NCBI GenBank assembly: GCA_951813015.1
Contig: CATOTG010000006.1
Coordinates: 372,001-436,000, forward strand
Direction: 5' to 3'
Length of the DNA stretch: 64,000 nt
Origin: an uncultured Thermoanaerobaculia bacterium
GTDB lineage: Bacteria; Acidobacteriota; Thermoanaerobaculia; Multivoradales; Multivoraceae
The stretch's first letter is position 1. Each line of letters opens with the position of its first letter. Of this stretch, positions 56,600-64,000 are shown one piece after another. The translations under genes and the position numbers were made by a program. The notes under the pieces are model-generated. The model was not told the DNA's origin. It worked only from the letters and a program-made list of their open reading frames with translations, and searched no databases.

Positions 56600-57035
56600 T
56601 CACGTCTGGGCCGCTTCGCGACGCTCCTCCTTTGCCCGTTCCGCGTTCAGGGCGATGAGCCGGCCCAGAACCTCGTCGCGGACCGGGTCGGGCCAGCGGT
56701 AACGATAGCGCTTACTGCCTCCGGCAGCGTCTTCGCCGGCGGGGTCTTCAGAGTGTTAGGGAAAGAACTCGCAGGCCGTGCCGATGTCGGTCCAGCCGTA
56801 GGCGGCGAGGACGGCGCGGTCCATCGCCGCGTGGAGCTCACGGAGTCGGGTGATGCCCGAACTCTGCTCCTCGGAGTCATGAAAGCGGTTGTACGTCGTC
56901 GTCAGGCCCTCGTCGCTCCCAAGCATCAGGTCGGCTCGGAGACCGTGGTACGCGGCGCCGGCGACTTCGAGGTCGGAGTGAGTCTCCCAGTTCTCGGGGA
57001 AGGGAAAGGTCTCGAAGACGTGATCAACTTCCGGG
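56600..57035 (-). pseudogene. drmMI: DISARM methyltransferase drmMI, C-terminal remnant with a nonsense codon
   Basis: Recognisable text begins FETFPFPENWETHSDLEVAG, continues SDEGLTTTYNRFHDSEEQ and ITRLRELHAAMDRAVLAAYG then WTDIGTACEF, and meets a TAA at 56758-56756. The same frame continues past the stop through KRYRYRWPDPVRDEVLGRLI to ALNAERAKEERREAAQT. This is the end of the large N6-adenine methyltransferase of class 1 DISARM. The SAM-binding and catalytic (NPPY-type) domains are absent. It lies between a drmD stub and the drmAB remnants, the canonical order. Confidence 0.8.
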
Positions 57036-57253
57036 ACTATCCGCTGCGCCGGGCCGATCCCGGGTCCGCGGCGCCGGGCCGCCGGGGCGCGGCGGCGCAG
57101 AACGGTCGCGCCCTCGGAGACAGTCCGGTCGAGTTGTCGACCGGTGAGCCCAACTCCCCCCACGTCAGCGGAACCCGACACGGCCTCGGCGTCGTTCGAA
57201 GTGCCGTTCGCCGGGCACAGCCTTCGCGTCGCTCTCCGGAAGCGCGGCTCGCT

Positions 57254-57390
57254 TCAAGTGGATGATCCCTCGCCCGGATTGCCGGCCGCCGTCACGTCCT
57301 CCACGAGCCAGCGGCGGGTACGGACCCGCACCATTTCGCCGATGCGAGGGTCTCGCTCGGGGAGATCGGGGAAACGGTTGCGCGGCGGCC
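57254..57390 (-). pseudogene. drmD: DISARM drmD (SNF2-like helicase) N-terminal stub
   Basis: The frame RFPDLPERDPRIGEM then VRVRTRRWLVEDVTAAGNPG matches the first residues of DrmD/SNF2-type helicases, in which a GxxVRVRxRRWLVE segment precedes the helicase core. It ends at TGA 57256-57254. ATG 57334 may be the original start or an internal Met. The next recognisable sequence is the drmMI tail, so the deletion removed most of drmD and most of drmMI together. Confidence 0.6.
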
Positions 57391-57425
57391 GGTCTCTCCG
57401 TTCGCTAGCGCTAGCGGTTGCCCGG

Positions 57426-57560
57426 TTCAAGGCGGCCAGGAGCCAACGCTAACGGCCCGCTCGAGCAGCTCGCGTTCGAGGCTGGCGAAGAAGCTCTCGG
57501 CCATGGCGTTGTCGAAGCAGCTCAGAAGAGGCCCCTTGTTCAAGGAGTCTGACGAGGAGC
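57426..57560 (-). pseudogene. IS3-type transposase (OrfB) fragment
   Basis: LLSCFDNAMAESFFASLERE then LLERA is the conserved D-N-x-x-x-E-S-F-F-x-x-L-K block containing the second catalytic Asp region of IS3-family integrase cores. Nothing on either side continues the match. It marks past insertion at the boundary between the DISARM remains and the TIR pair. Confidence 0.7.
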
Positions 57561-57617
57561 GGAGCGAACCCCGAACATCCTCGAGGGCGCGGAAAGGCGT
57601 TCCCTCCCATCGCATGG

Positions 57618-58130
57618 TCACGGATACACCGCCCGAATGTCGATGGCCTGTTCAACGATATCGGCGAGGTTGTCCGCTATCCAGGCGTAGCGCTGCCTGC
57701 TGTCGAATCCCGCGGGGTCGTGGCACTTCACGACGGAGTCCAGATTCCTCGAATACCCCGCCCGATCCTGGACCTGGAAGCCTTGGAAAGGGTTACGGCC
57801 TCGCCGGGCAACAAGGCCACGACGGTCACGAAGACCGTGGATGCGAATGGCGGCGAGTCCCATCCCCTCCTTCCACGACTTCCTTGTCTCGTAGTTGATC
57901 CAGCGCCGGCCCGCAGTGGCCGACCCCACCAGCACGAGCGTGCAGGACCGAGACTTCAACTGCCCGTTGATCCACGCCTGGATTGCGGCGTCTCCACCCT
58001 TCTTCACTTCCTCCCACTGGTTGTCCGTCGCCGGCCGGTTGCCCTCGACGGCGCCGATGTTGCGAACGGTGGCGGCGCGCCAGTTGTCGGCGGTGTAGTG
58101 AAAGCTGTAGAAGACTCTCCGTTTGATCAC
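57618..58130 (-). CDS. TIR-like (ThsB/DUF1863-type) protein
   Basis: 170 residues from GTG 58130, overlapping the stop of the membrane-protein gene by GTGA. The DUF1863/MTH538-like TIR fold is visible: VFYSFHYTADNWRAATVRNI, WEEVKKGGDAAIQAWINGQL, SCTLVLVGSATAGRRWINYE (the Glu of the W-x-x-Y-E motif is the expected catalytic residue) and SWKEGMGLAAIRIHGLRD. These domains make NAD-derived signals in Thoeris (ThsB) and related defence systems. The C-terminus continues AWIADNLADIVEQAIDIRAV. No ThsA-like effector is present; the coupled partner is a small membrane protein instead. Confidence 0.85.
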   Translation of the reverse strand: MIKRRVFYSFHYTADNWRAATVRNIGAVEGNRPATDNQWEEVKKGGDAAIQAWINGQLKSRSCTLVLVGSATAGRRWINYETRKSWKEGMGLAAIRIHGLRDRRGLVARRGRNPFQGFQVQDRAGYSRNLDSVVKCHDPAGFDSRQRYAWIADNLADIVEQAIDIRAVYP

Positions 58131-58540
58131 ACTCCGCCCCCGGTCACGCGGACGAACCAGAGTCCCGCCAAGGGTACAACGAGCAACGTCACGTAGAACG
58201 GCCATAGCGTGATCGACCGCACGGCGAAACACCAGTCGCGCGGCCAGAAACGTCCTGTCTTCTTCGAATCCTCGACATCGTCCACCCACAGCACAGCACC
58301 GTCGTCGGCGCGTGCGTAGGCTCCAAGTCGGTCCCGCAGGGCTGACGCCAGGCGATCCAGGACCTGGCGACAGGGCTCGCCGCATGTCGCTCTGGCGCTT
58401 GCGGGGACTGCAACCCCAAGCCTTCCGAACAAGCTCCGAACCAGATACACCCTCGGCATGTCGGCCAGCAACTCGACCTCGTCCAGGACTTGCTCCGCCC
58501 GGTGGCGGACTTCGTCGAAGAACAGCGCCGGGCGGCTCAC
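58127..58540 (-). CDS. Small single-span membrane protein coupled to the TIR gene
   Basis: 137 residues from GTG 58540 (SRPALFFDEVRHRAEQVLDE). The first 100 residues are soluble and mostly helical, with LASALRDRLGAYARADDGAV then LWVDDV. One C-terminal membrane segment spans about residues 109-130 (ITLWPFYVTLLVVPLAGLWF), ending RVTGGGV. No family is recognised. Its stop overlaps the TIR gene start, so the two are made together. The most natural reading is a membrane effector or sensor for the TIR protein. Confidence 0.7.
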   Translation of the reverse strand: MSRPALFFDEVRHRAEQVLDEVELLADMPRVYLVRSLFGRLGVAVPASARATCGEPCRQVLDRLASALRDRLGAYARADDGAVLWVDDVEDSKKTGRFWPRDWCFAVRSITLWPFYVTLLVVPLAGLWFVRVTGGGV

Positions 58541-58566
58541 AGCGTCTCTCCGGTCCGGCCAGCGCC

Positions 58567-58704
58567 TCAGGAAGCCAGCGTCCGCGCCTCGGTGAGGTTG
58601 ACGATGTCCCCGTTGTCGAGGACCTCACCTTGCGCGAAGGCGGCCGCCGCAAGCGAGGACCCGAGGAGAGCGGCGACTGAAGCGGCACGGGCGATCACCC
58701 TCAC
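58567..58704 (-). CDS. 45-residue exported peptide, possibly a truncated gene
   Basis: GTG 58704 overlaps the AI-2E transporter stop (GTGA). The product has a clear signal peptide (VIARAASVAALLGSSLAAAA then FAQ) and a short mature part, GEVLDNGDIVNLTEARTLAS. The mature segment resembles the start of proteins with a V-L-T-N-x-D-V-V-x-L motif, which continue much further, so this is probably the head of a truncated gene. It is too short for homology-based proof. Confidence 0.45.
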   Translation of the reverse strand: MRVIARAASVAALLGSSLAAAAFAQGEVLDNGDIVNLTEARTLAS

Positions 58705-59975
58705 GCCTCCTTGTCCCCGCCGGACGCCGGCGCCATCCGCTCCGCCTCCCTGCTGTCGCCAAGCAGCACGGCGACCCAGCGGAACTCCTCCGTGTTCTCG
58801 AGCATGATCTTGAGCACCATGGTCAGCGGTACGGACAGGAGCATCCCGATCGGGCCCCAGACCCAGCCCCAGAACACGAGGGACAGGACGACGACCAGGG
58901 TGGAAAGGCCAAGGCGGCGGCCCATCAGGTGCGGCTCGATCAGGTTGCCGACCACCATGTTCACGACCAGGTAGCCGAACGCGACGAGGAGTCCGCGGCC
59001 GACGCCGATCTGAACCATCGCCAGCAGGGTGGTCGGCACGGCGGCGATGATCGAACCCAGGTTGGGGATGAAGTTCAGGACGAAGGCGACCAGGCCCCAG
59101 AAGATGAAGAAGTCGACGCCGAGAAGCCCGACCCAGGCGCCGATCAGCAGGCCGGTGGCCGCGCTGACCACGGTCTTGATGCCGATGTAGTGCCGAATCT
59201 CGTGCATGACGCGGGAGAATCGCTCTTCCGCATCCTCGCTCGTGAATGCCAGCCGCACCTTGGCCCTGAAGGTCGCGGCCTCGACCAGCATGAAGATCAC
59301 GATGAAAGAGATGATCAGCAACGACGAGAACGCCGTCGCCGTGTACCGCAGCGCCTGGTTGGCGAAGTCGAAGAGGAGGCTGGAATCCAGGCGCGACAGC
59401 AGACCCGGCGCCTCCGAACCGCCTCCGGCGGCGCGCGCTACCGGCGGCGTGTCCGTACCGGCTGCCGCACCGCCGTCGCTCCCGGACTCCGGGCCCGCGG
59501 CGGACTCGTCAGCACCGGCGCCCGCCGCCGCTGGCTTCGGCGGACTCGTTCTCCTCTGTGGCGCATTCGGTCTCTCCCGCGACGCGGCCGGTGCAGCAAG
59601 CCACTCGGGCTGGAGGCCGCGCTCCTCCAACCACGCCGAGCCGTTGTCGATCAGTTCGGTCAGCCTCCCCTCGTACTTGTCCATGTCGCCCGCTAGCTGG
59701 TTGACGGTGGTTCCAACCAGGGAGCCGACCGCTGCCAGAACGGCGATATCCAGCAGGATCGTGCCGAGCACGGCCAGAATCGCCGGCAGCCGCTGGTCGA
59801 GCCAGAACAGCACCGGCAGGCTGAGCGTGACGACGAAGAGAGCGATCAGGAAGGGCTCGATGACCGATGACGCGGCCCGGAGACCCGCCACCAGCACGAC
59901 GACGCACGCGGCGACGACCAGGACCCAGATCGGCGTCCCGAAATCGCGGCGCGGCTCGTCTGACTTCGCTGCCAT
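58701..59975 (-). CDS. AI-2E family transporter
   Basis: 424 residues, PF01594 (YdiK/PerM/TqsA type). N-terminal helices PIWVLVVAACVVVLVAGLRA and FLIALFVVTLSLPVLFWL; a periplasmic-type segment with an unusual Ala/Gly/Pro/Ser-rich insert around residues 130-185; then the conserved C-terminal block GLLIGAWVGLLGVDFFIFWG, FVLNFIPNLGSIIAAVPTTL and GNLIEPHLMGRRLGLSTLVV. Substrates of the family are diverse (autoinducer export, Na+/H+ exchange), so no specific role is given. Downstream genes follow with GTGA overlap. Confidence 0.92.
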   Translation of the reverse strand: MAAKSDEPRRDFGTPIWVLVVAACVVVLVAGLRAASSVIEPFLIALFVVTLSLPVLFWLDQRLPAILAVLGTILLDIAVLAAVGSLVGTTVNQLAGDMDKYEGRLTELIDNGSAWLEERGLQPEWLAAPAASRERPNAPQRRTSPPKPAAAGAGADESAAGPESGSDGGAAAGTDTPPVARAAGGGSEAPGLLSRLDSSLLFDFANQALRYTATAFSSLLIISFIVIFMLVEAATFRAKVRLAFTSEDAEERFSRVMHEIRHYIGIKTVVSAATGLLIGAWVGLLGVDFFIFWGLVAFVLNFIPNLGSIIAAVPTTLLAMVQIGVGRGLLVAFGYLVVNMVVGNLIEPHLMGRRLGLSTLVVVLSLVFWGWVWGPIGMLLSVPLTMVLKIMLENTEEFRWVAVLLGDSREAERMAPASGGDKEA

Positions 59976-60157
59976 AGGTCCGACTCCGAGTGTAGCTGCC
60001 TGTCGGGTGCGGTACGCCGTCTGCCGGATGTCATCTGCGGGGCTTGCAGACGGACACGCGGATGGGGTCGCGGCAGGCGTGAGACGCGCCTGCCGGGCTC
60101 AGGCGGCGGGAGATTCGTCGGACGAGGACATCCTGTCGAGGCGTCCCCGCTCCGCGT

Positions 60158-62110
60158 TCAGGATCCCGCCCTCAGGGCGGCGCGGTGGTCGGCCACCAGA
60201 CCGTCGACAACCGCCGGCTCCGCCAGCGTCGTCACGTCGCCGAGGTCGTCGTACTCGCCCGCGGCGATCTTGCGCAGGACCCGGCGCATGATCTTGCCGG
60301 AGCGCGTCTTGGGCAAACCCGCGGCGACGTGGATGCGGTCGGGCGTTGCGATCGGCCCGATCACCCTCCGCACCTGCTGGCGCAACTCCGCCGCCAGTTC
60401 CGCCTGGTCCCGGCTCTCGGCCTCCGGCGTGATCAGCACGTAGGCGTAGATGCCTACGCCCTTGATCTCGTGCGGGCAGCCGACGACGGCGGCCTCGGCG
60501 ACCGCATCGTGCGCGACCAGGGCGCTCTCGATCTCCGCCGTGCCCAGCCGGTGTCCCGACACGTTCAGCACGTCGTCGACGCGGCCGGTGATCCAGTAGT
60601 AGCCGTTCCCGTCGCGCCGGCAGCCGTCGCCGGTGAAGTACATGCCGCCGTACGTGCTGAAGTAGGTGTCGACGAAGCGCCCGTGGTCGCCGTAGATCGT
60701 TCGGGCCTGTCCCGGCCAGGACCGCTTCAGGCAGAGGTTGCCGCTCTGGTCGTTCCCCGGGAGCTCGTTGCCGTCCGCATCGACGAGCACCGGCTCGACG
60801 CCGAAGAAGGGCAGGGTCGCGGAGCCCGGTTCAAGCGGCGTGGCGCCCGGCAGCGGCGTGATCAGGATGCCGCCGGTCTCGGTTTGCCACCAGGTGTCGA
60901 CGACCGGGCAGCGCCCGTCGCCCACCACGTCGTGGTACCACCTCCAGACCTCCGGGTTGATCGGTTCGCCGACCGACCCGAGAACGCGCAGCGAACCGCG
61001 GTCGTACGCCTCGACCCACTGATCGCCTTCGCGCGCGATCGCTCGCAACGCCGTGGGCGCCGTGTAGAAGAGGGTCACGCCGAGGTCGTCCACCACCTGC
61101 CAGTAGCGGCCCGGATCGGGATACGTCGGCACCGACTCGAACATCACGCTCGTCGCCCCGTTGGCGAGCGGGCCGTACACGATGTAACTGTGCCCGGTGA
61201 CCCAGCCGATGTCCGCGGCGCAGAAGTGAATGTCGTCGTCGTGGTGGTCGAAAACCAGCCGGTGAGTCATCGAGGCGTACAGCAGGTAGCCGGCGGTCGT
61301 GTGGAGCAGACCCTTGGGTCTTCCCGTCGAACCGCTGGTGTAGAGGACGAACAGGGGCGCCTCGGCGTCGAGCCGGGCTACCGGCGCCGTCGCCCGCTGC
61401 TTCGCCGTCTCCTCGTGGAGCCAGAGGTCGCGGCCCGGGGCCATCGGCACTTCCGTGTCGGTCCGCCGGGCGACGAGCATGTGCTCGACCAGGTCCAGAC
61501 CCTCGACCGCCTGATCGCAGGTCGCCTTGAGCGGGATCGTCCGGCCGCCGCGCAGGCCCTCGTTCGCGGTGACGAGCAGCCGGCAACCCGCGTCGACGAT
61601 CCGCTCGCGCAGGCTGTCCGCGGAGAACCCCGCGAAGACGACGGAGTGCACCGCGCCGACCCGGGCGCAGGCGAGCATCGTGTACGCCAGCTCCGGGATC
61701 ATCGGCAGGTAGATGCAGACCCGGTCGCCCTGACCGATCCCGAGAGAGGTCAGCACGTTCGCGATGCGGCAAACGTTGCGCTTCAGTTCGCGGTAACTGA
61801 TCCGCCGGTAGCGGCCGGGTTCGTCCTCGACCCAGATCAGGGCGGTCTTGTCGGGCTGCGTCGCGGCGTGACGGTCGACGCAGTTGACGCAGGCGTTGAG
61901 CTCGCCGTCCTCGAACCAGGCGAAGTCGACGGCGTCGAAATCCCAGCGCCCCGCCGACCGCGGCGGCGAGAACCAGTCGAGGGTCGCGGCCTGGTCGAGC
62001 CAGAACCGGTCCGGATCCTCGATCGATTCGCGGTAGAGCCTGCGGTAGGCATCCATGCCGTCCACGTGGGCGCGGCCACTCTCCGAGATCGCGGCTTTGA
62101 CGGGGATCAT
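60158..62110 (-). CDS. acsA: Acetyl-CoA synthetase (AMP-forming)
   Basis: 650 residues from ATG 62110, preceded by AAGGAGAA (the longer frame runs through repeat A). It activates acetate to acetyl-CoA. N-terminal ACAS domain [20 protein letters not shown]; adenylation motif [76 protein letters not shown]; and the C-terminal acetylation-site motif [16 protein letters not shown]. Adjacent to pckA in the same orientation, consistent with growth on acetate and gluconeogenesis. Confidence 0.97.
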   Translation of the reverse strand: MIPVKAAISESGRAHVDGMDAYRRLYRESIEDPDRFWLDQAATLDWFSPPRSAGRWDFDAVDFAWFEDGELNACVNCVDRHAATQPDKTALIWVEDEPGRYRRISYRELKRNVCRIANVLTSLGIGQGDRVCIYLPMIPELAYTMLACARVGAVHSVVFAGFSADSLRERIVDAGCRLLVTANEGLRGGRTIPLKATCDQAVEGLDLVEHMLVARRTDTEVPMAPGRDLWLHEETAKQRATAPVARLDAEAPLFVLYTSGSTGRPKGLLHTTAGYLLYASMTHRLVFDHHDDDIHFCAADIGWVTGHSYIVYGPLANGATSVMFESVPTYPDPGRYWQVVDDLGVTLFYTAPTALRAIAREGDQWVEAYDRGSLRVLGSVGEPINPEVWRWYHDVVGDGRCPVVDTWWQTETGGILITPLPGATPLEPGSATLPFFGVEPVLVDADGNELPGNDQSGNLCLKRSWPGQARTIYGDHGRFVDTYFSTYGGMYFTGDGCRRDGNGYYWITGRVDDVLNVSGHRLGTAEIESALVAHDAVAEAAVVGCPHEIKGVGIYAYVLITPEAESRDQAELAAELRQQVRRVIGPIATPDRIHVAAGLPKTRSGKIMRRVLRKIAAGEYDDLGDVTTLAEPAVVDGLVADHRAALRAGS

Positions 62111-62215
62111 CCGATTCTCCTTGCGGGCCAGGCAGGCAGCCCGCGGCAGACGTCCACAGGCGGCCAGCAGCCCGTGGCGAAGAGTCCGTGTCGCACCGGG
62201 CGCGGTCAGGCGCCC

Positions 62216-62265
62216 GTCCAGCAAGGCGCGACGCGGGAGCATATCGGGCCGCCCGCCATCCGACG
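62216..62265 (+). repeat. Intergenic repeat family A, partial copy 3
   Basis: GTCCAGCAAGGCGCGACGCG followed by GGAGCATATCGGGCCG matches the first third of the elements at 3116 and 16969 (complement). The hairpin part is missing. It lies between pckA and acsA. Confidence 0.65.
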
Positions 62266-62309
62266 AGTCGAGTCGGAACGGAGCGACAGGCGACGCTCCC
62301 GGCCTCGAG

Positions 62310-63893
62310 CTAGAGGCACGGCGCCGCGGCAAGCACCTCCGCCGAGACGGTGCCCGCCAGACCCGCGAAGTTGTCCGTGAACATCGTCGCCAGACGGCGG
62401 GCATGTTCGTCGTAGGCCTGCGGGTCGGCCCAGCTCCTGCGTGCATCGAGCACCTCTGCCGGGACGCCGTCGAGCGCGGTCGGGTAGGCGAGGCCGAAGA
62501 CCGGGTGGGTGCACATCGGCACGTCGTCGAGGCTGCCGTCCAGCGCGGCGTGGATCATCCTCCGCGTGTAGGCCAGCTCGATGCGCCGGCCCACGCCGTA
62601 CGGCCCCCCGGTCCAGCCCGTGTTCACCAGCCAGACGGCGGCCCCGTGGCGTCGCACCTTCTCACCCAGCAGTCGGGCATAGGCGGACGGCGGCAGCGGC
62701 ATGAAGGGGGCGCCGAAGCAGGCGCTGAAGGTCGCCGTCGGCTCGGTAACTCCGCGTTCCGTGCCGCCGACCTTGGCGGTGTAGCCGGACAGGAAGTGGT
62801 ACATCGCCTGCGCCTCGGTGAGCCGGCTGATCGGCGGCAGGACGCCGAACGCGTCGCAGGTCAGGAAGACGACCGCGCCGGGATGACCGGCCATCCCGCC
62901 GACGTCGACGTGCTCCAGGTGGCTCAGCGGATAGCTGGCGCGGGTGTTCTCCGTGCGGGAATCGTCGTCCAGGTCGAGTTCGCGCGATTCCTGGTCGAAG
63001 ACGACGTTCTCAAGCACCGTACCGAACCGCCGCGTCGTCGCGTAGATCTCCGGCTCCCCTTCGGGATCGAGCCGGATCACCTTCGCGTAGCAGCCGCCTT
63101 CGATGTTGAAGATGCCGTCGTCGGACCAGCAGTGCTCGTCGTCACCGATCAGGGTGCGCTTCGGATCGGCCGACAGTGTCGTCTTGCCCGTGCCCGAAAG
63201 GCCGAAGAAGAGGGCCGAGTCGGAGCGGTCGGCGCCGTAGTTCGCGCTGCAGTGCATGCTCAGCACGCCGCGGCGCGGCATCAGGAAGTTCATCACGCTG
63301 AACATCGACTTCTTGATCTCGCCGGCGTACTCGCTGCCGCCGATCAGGGTCAGATGCCGTTCCAGGTCGAGGGCGATGAAGGTCGTGCTGTTCGTGCCGT
63401 CCGTCTCCGGATCGGCCAGGACACCGGGAATGTCGACGACGGTGTAGTCGGGTTCGAAGCCTTCGAGCTTTGAAGGGTCGGCCGCGCGCAGGAACATGTT
63501 GCGCGCGAACAGGCTGTGCCATGCCCTCTCGGAGATCACCCGCACGCTCAGGCGGCAGCCCGGATCGGCGCCGGCGAAACCGTCGAACACGAACAGGTCC
63601 CGCTCGGCGGCAGCGGCCAGCATCTTGTCGTAGAGCCGGGCGAAGTGCTTTGGATCGAGGGCCTTGTTGACCGGCCCCCAGTCGACGGCGTCCGCTGACG
63701 GCGATCGGCGCACGACGAACCGGTCGTTCGGCGACCGGCCCGTGTGCTCGCCGGTCGAGGCCACGATGGGCCCCTCGGCCGCGATGGCGGCCTCACCGCG
63801 CCGCACGGCCTCCTCATAGAGCCGAGCCACGCTCAGGCGTGAGTAGACAGTGCCCCGACAAGCTGTCAGGAACTCCCGGGAAACGTCGGCCAT
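62310..63893 (-). CDS. pckA: Phosphoenolpyruvate carboxykinase (ATP)
   Basis: 527 residues from ATG 63893. It converts oxaloacetate to PEP for gluconeogenesis. PEPCK signature SMHCSANYG; kinase-1a P-loop [16 protein letters not shown]; kinase-2 [20 protein letters not shown] then [20 protein letters not shown] near the N-terminus; and the adenine-binding region [23 protein letters not shown]-dependent type by overall sequence and length. Confidence 0.97.
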   Translation of the reverse strand: MADVSREFLTACRGTVYSRLSVARLYEEAVRRGEAAIAAEGPIVASTGEHTGRSPNDRFVVRRSPSADAVDWGPVNKALDPKHFARLYDKMLAAAAERDLFVFDGFAGADPGCRLSVRVISERAWHSLFARNMFLRAADPSKLEGFEPDYTVVDIPGVLADPETDGTNSTTFIALDLERHLTLIGGSEYAGEIKKSMFSVMNFLMPRRGVLSMHCSANYGADRSDSALFFGLSGTGKTTLSADPKRTLIGDDEHCWSDDGIFNIEGGCYAKVIRLDPEGEPEIYATTRRFGTVLENVVFDQESRELDLDDDSRTENTRASYPLSHLEHVDVGGMAGHPGAVVFLTCDAFGVLPPISRLTEAQAMYHFLSGYTAKVGGTERGVTEPTATFSACFGAPFMPLPPSAYARLLGEKVRRHGAAVWLVNTGWTGGPYGVGRRIELAYTRRMIHAALDGSLDDVPMCTHPVFGLAYPTALDGVPAEVLDARRSWADPQAYDEHARRLATMFTDNFAGLAGTVSAEVLAAAPCL

Positions 63894-63955
63894 CTCTTCT
63901 ACCTCAGGCGATCCGGCGCGAGAGGGTACCCCACGTCACCGCAAGCCGCGAGCCA

Positions 63956-64000
63956 TGGCTCCTCGGGAGGGATTCGAACCCCCAACATTTCGGTTAACAG
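63956..64000 (-). tRNA. tRNA-Asn (anticodon GTT), 3' part, cut by window edge
   Basis: On the minus strand the visible part reads anticodon loop CTGTTAA (GTT) followed by CCGA, variable loop, T-arm GGGGG-TTCGAAT-CCCTC, acceptor 3' strand CCGAGGA, discriminator G and encoded CCA (63958-63956). The 5' half lies beyond the window. Confidence 0.93.

Overview
The window is high-GC DNA from a diderm (Gram-negative type) bacterium: it encodes LolA, several lipoproteins, a tripartite RND efflux system with a TolC-like channel, Tat and Sec exported proteins and a periplasmic alpha-carbonic anhydrase. The mix of DUF3604 proteins, phytanoyl-CoA dioxygenase-like enzymes, sulfatase-like hydrolases and a PQQ quinohemoprotein suggests an environmental or marine heterotroph, perhaps an Acidobacteriota (Thermoanaerobaculia-like) lineage. 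That placement is inference; no rRNA is present.

Layout. 1-4.8 kb: DUF3604 (cut by the edge), a cyclase-family lipoprotein and two PhyH-family oxygenases, with gene remnants (acyl-CoA dehydrogenase, alpha/beta-hydrolase) between them. 4.9-12.2 kb, minus strand: a small His-rich exported protein, an outer-membrane channel, a His-rich adaptor and an RND pump (metal efflux), then alpha-carbonic anhydrase. 12.2-15.6 kb: a lipoprotein, lolA, purH and tRNA-Phe. 15.84-16.71 kb: a roughly 865-nt structured non-coding RNA whose two ends are perfectly complementary and which finishes in a T-tract. 17.3-28 kb: a ToxR/CadC-like regulator, aat, ychF, a GDSL hydrolase with dockerin-like repeats, exported proteins, a GMC oxidoreductase, a sulfatase-like protein and an SDR. 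28-42 kb: a membrane glycosyltransferase-like protein, a DUF4910 aminopeptidase carrying an in-frame insertion, an alkaline-phosphatase-superfamily membrane protein, purA, tRNA-Lys, a second DUF3604 protein, a PQQ dehydrogenase and a DUF4143 ATPase under a perfect palindrome. 42-51 kb, minus strand: one Fe-S assembly transcription unit, rrf2-sufB-sufC-sufD-sufS-sufU-sufT, followed with stop/start overlaps by a phosphatase and transketolase. 51-58.7 kb: a decayed defence island. 58.7-64 kb: an AI-2E family transporter, acsA, pckA and the 3' part of tRNA-Asn.

The defence island is a class 1 DISARM locus in ruins. A drmD N-terminus, a drmMI C-terminus, and drmA and drmB that have kept both ends but lost their middles lie in the canonical order. 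Two copies (one intact, one decayed) of a translationally coupled DUF4365 plus 379-residue pair flank drmAB. Next to it lies an apparently intact overlapping pair: a TIR-like (ThsB/DUF1863-type) protein and a small membrane protein.

Single-base homopolymer indels break eight genes, all between about 11.0 and 24.4 kb, and look like sequencing error. The large DISARM, hydrolase and dehydrogenase deletions do not fit that explanation. Three families of hairpin-forming intergenic repeats (called A, B and C here) are scattered through the window.
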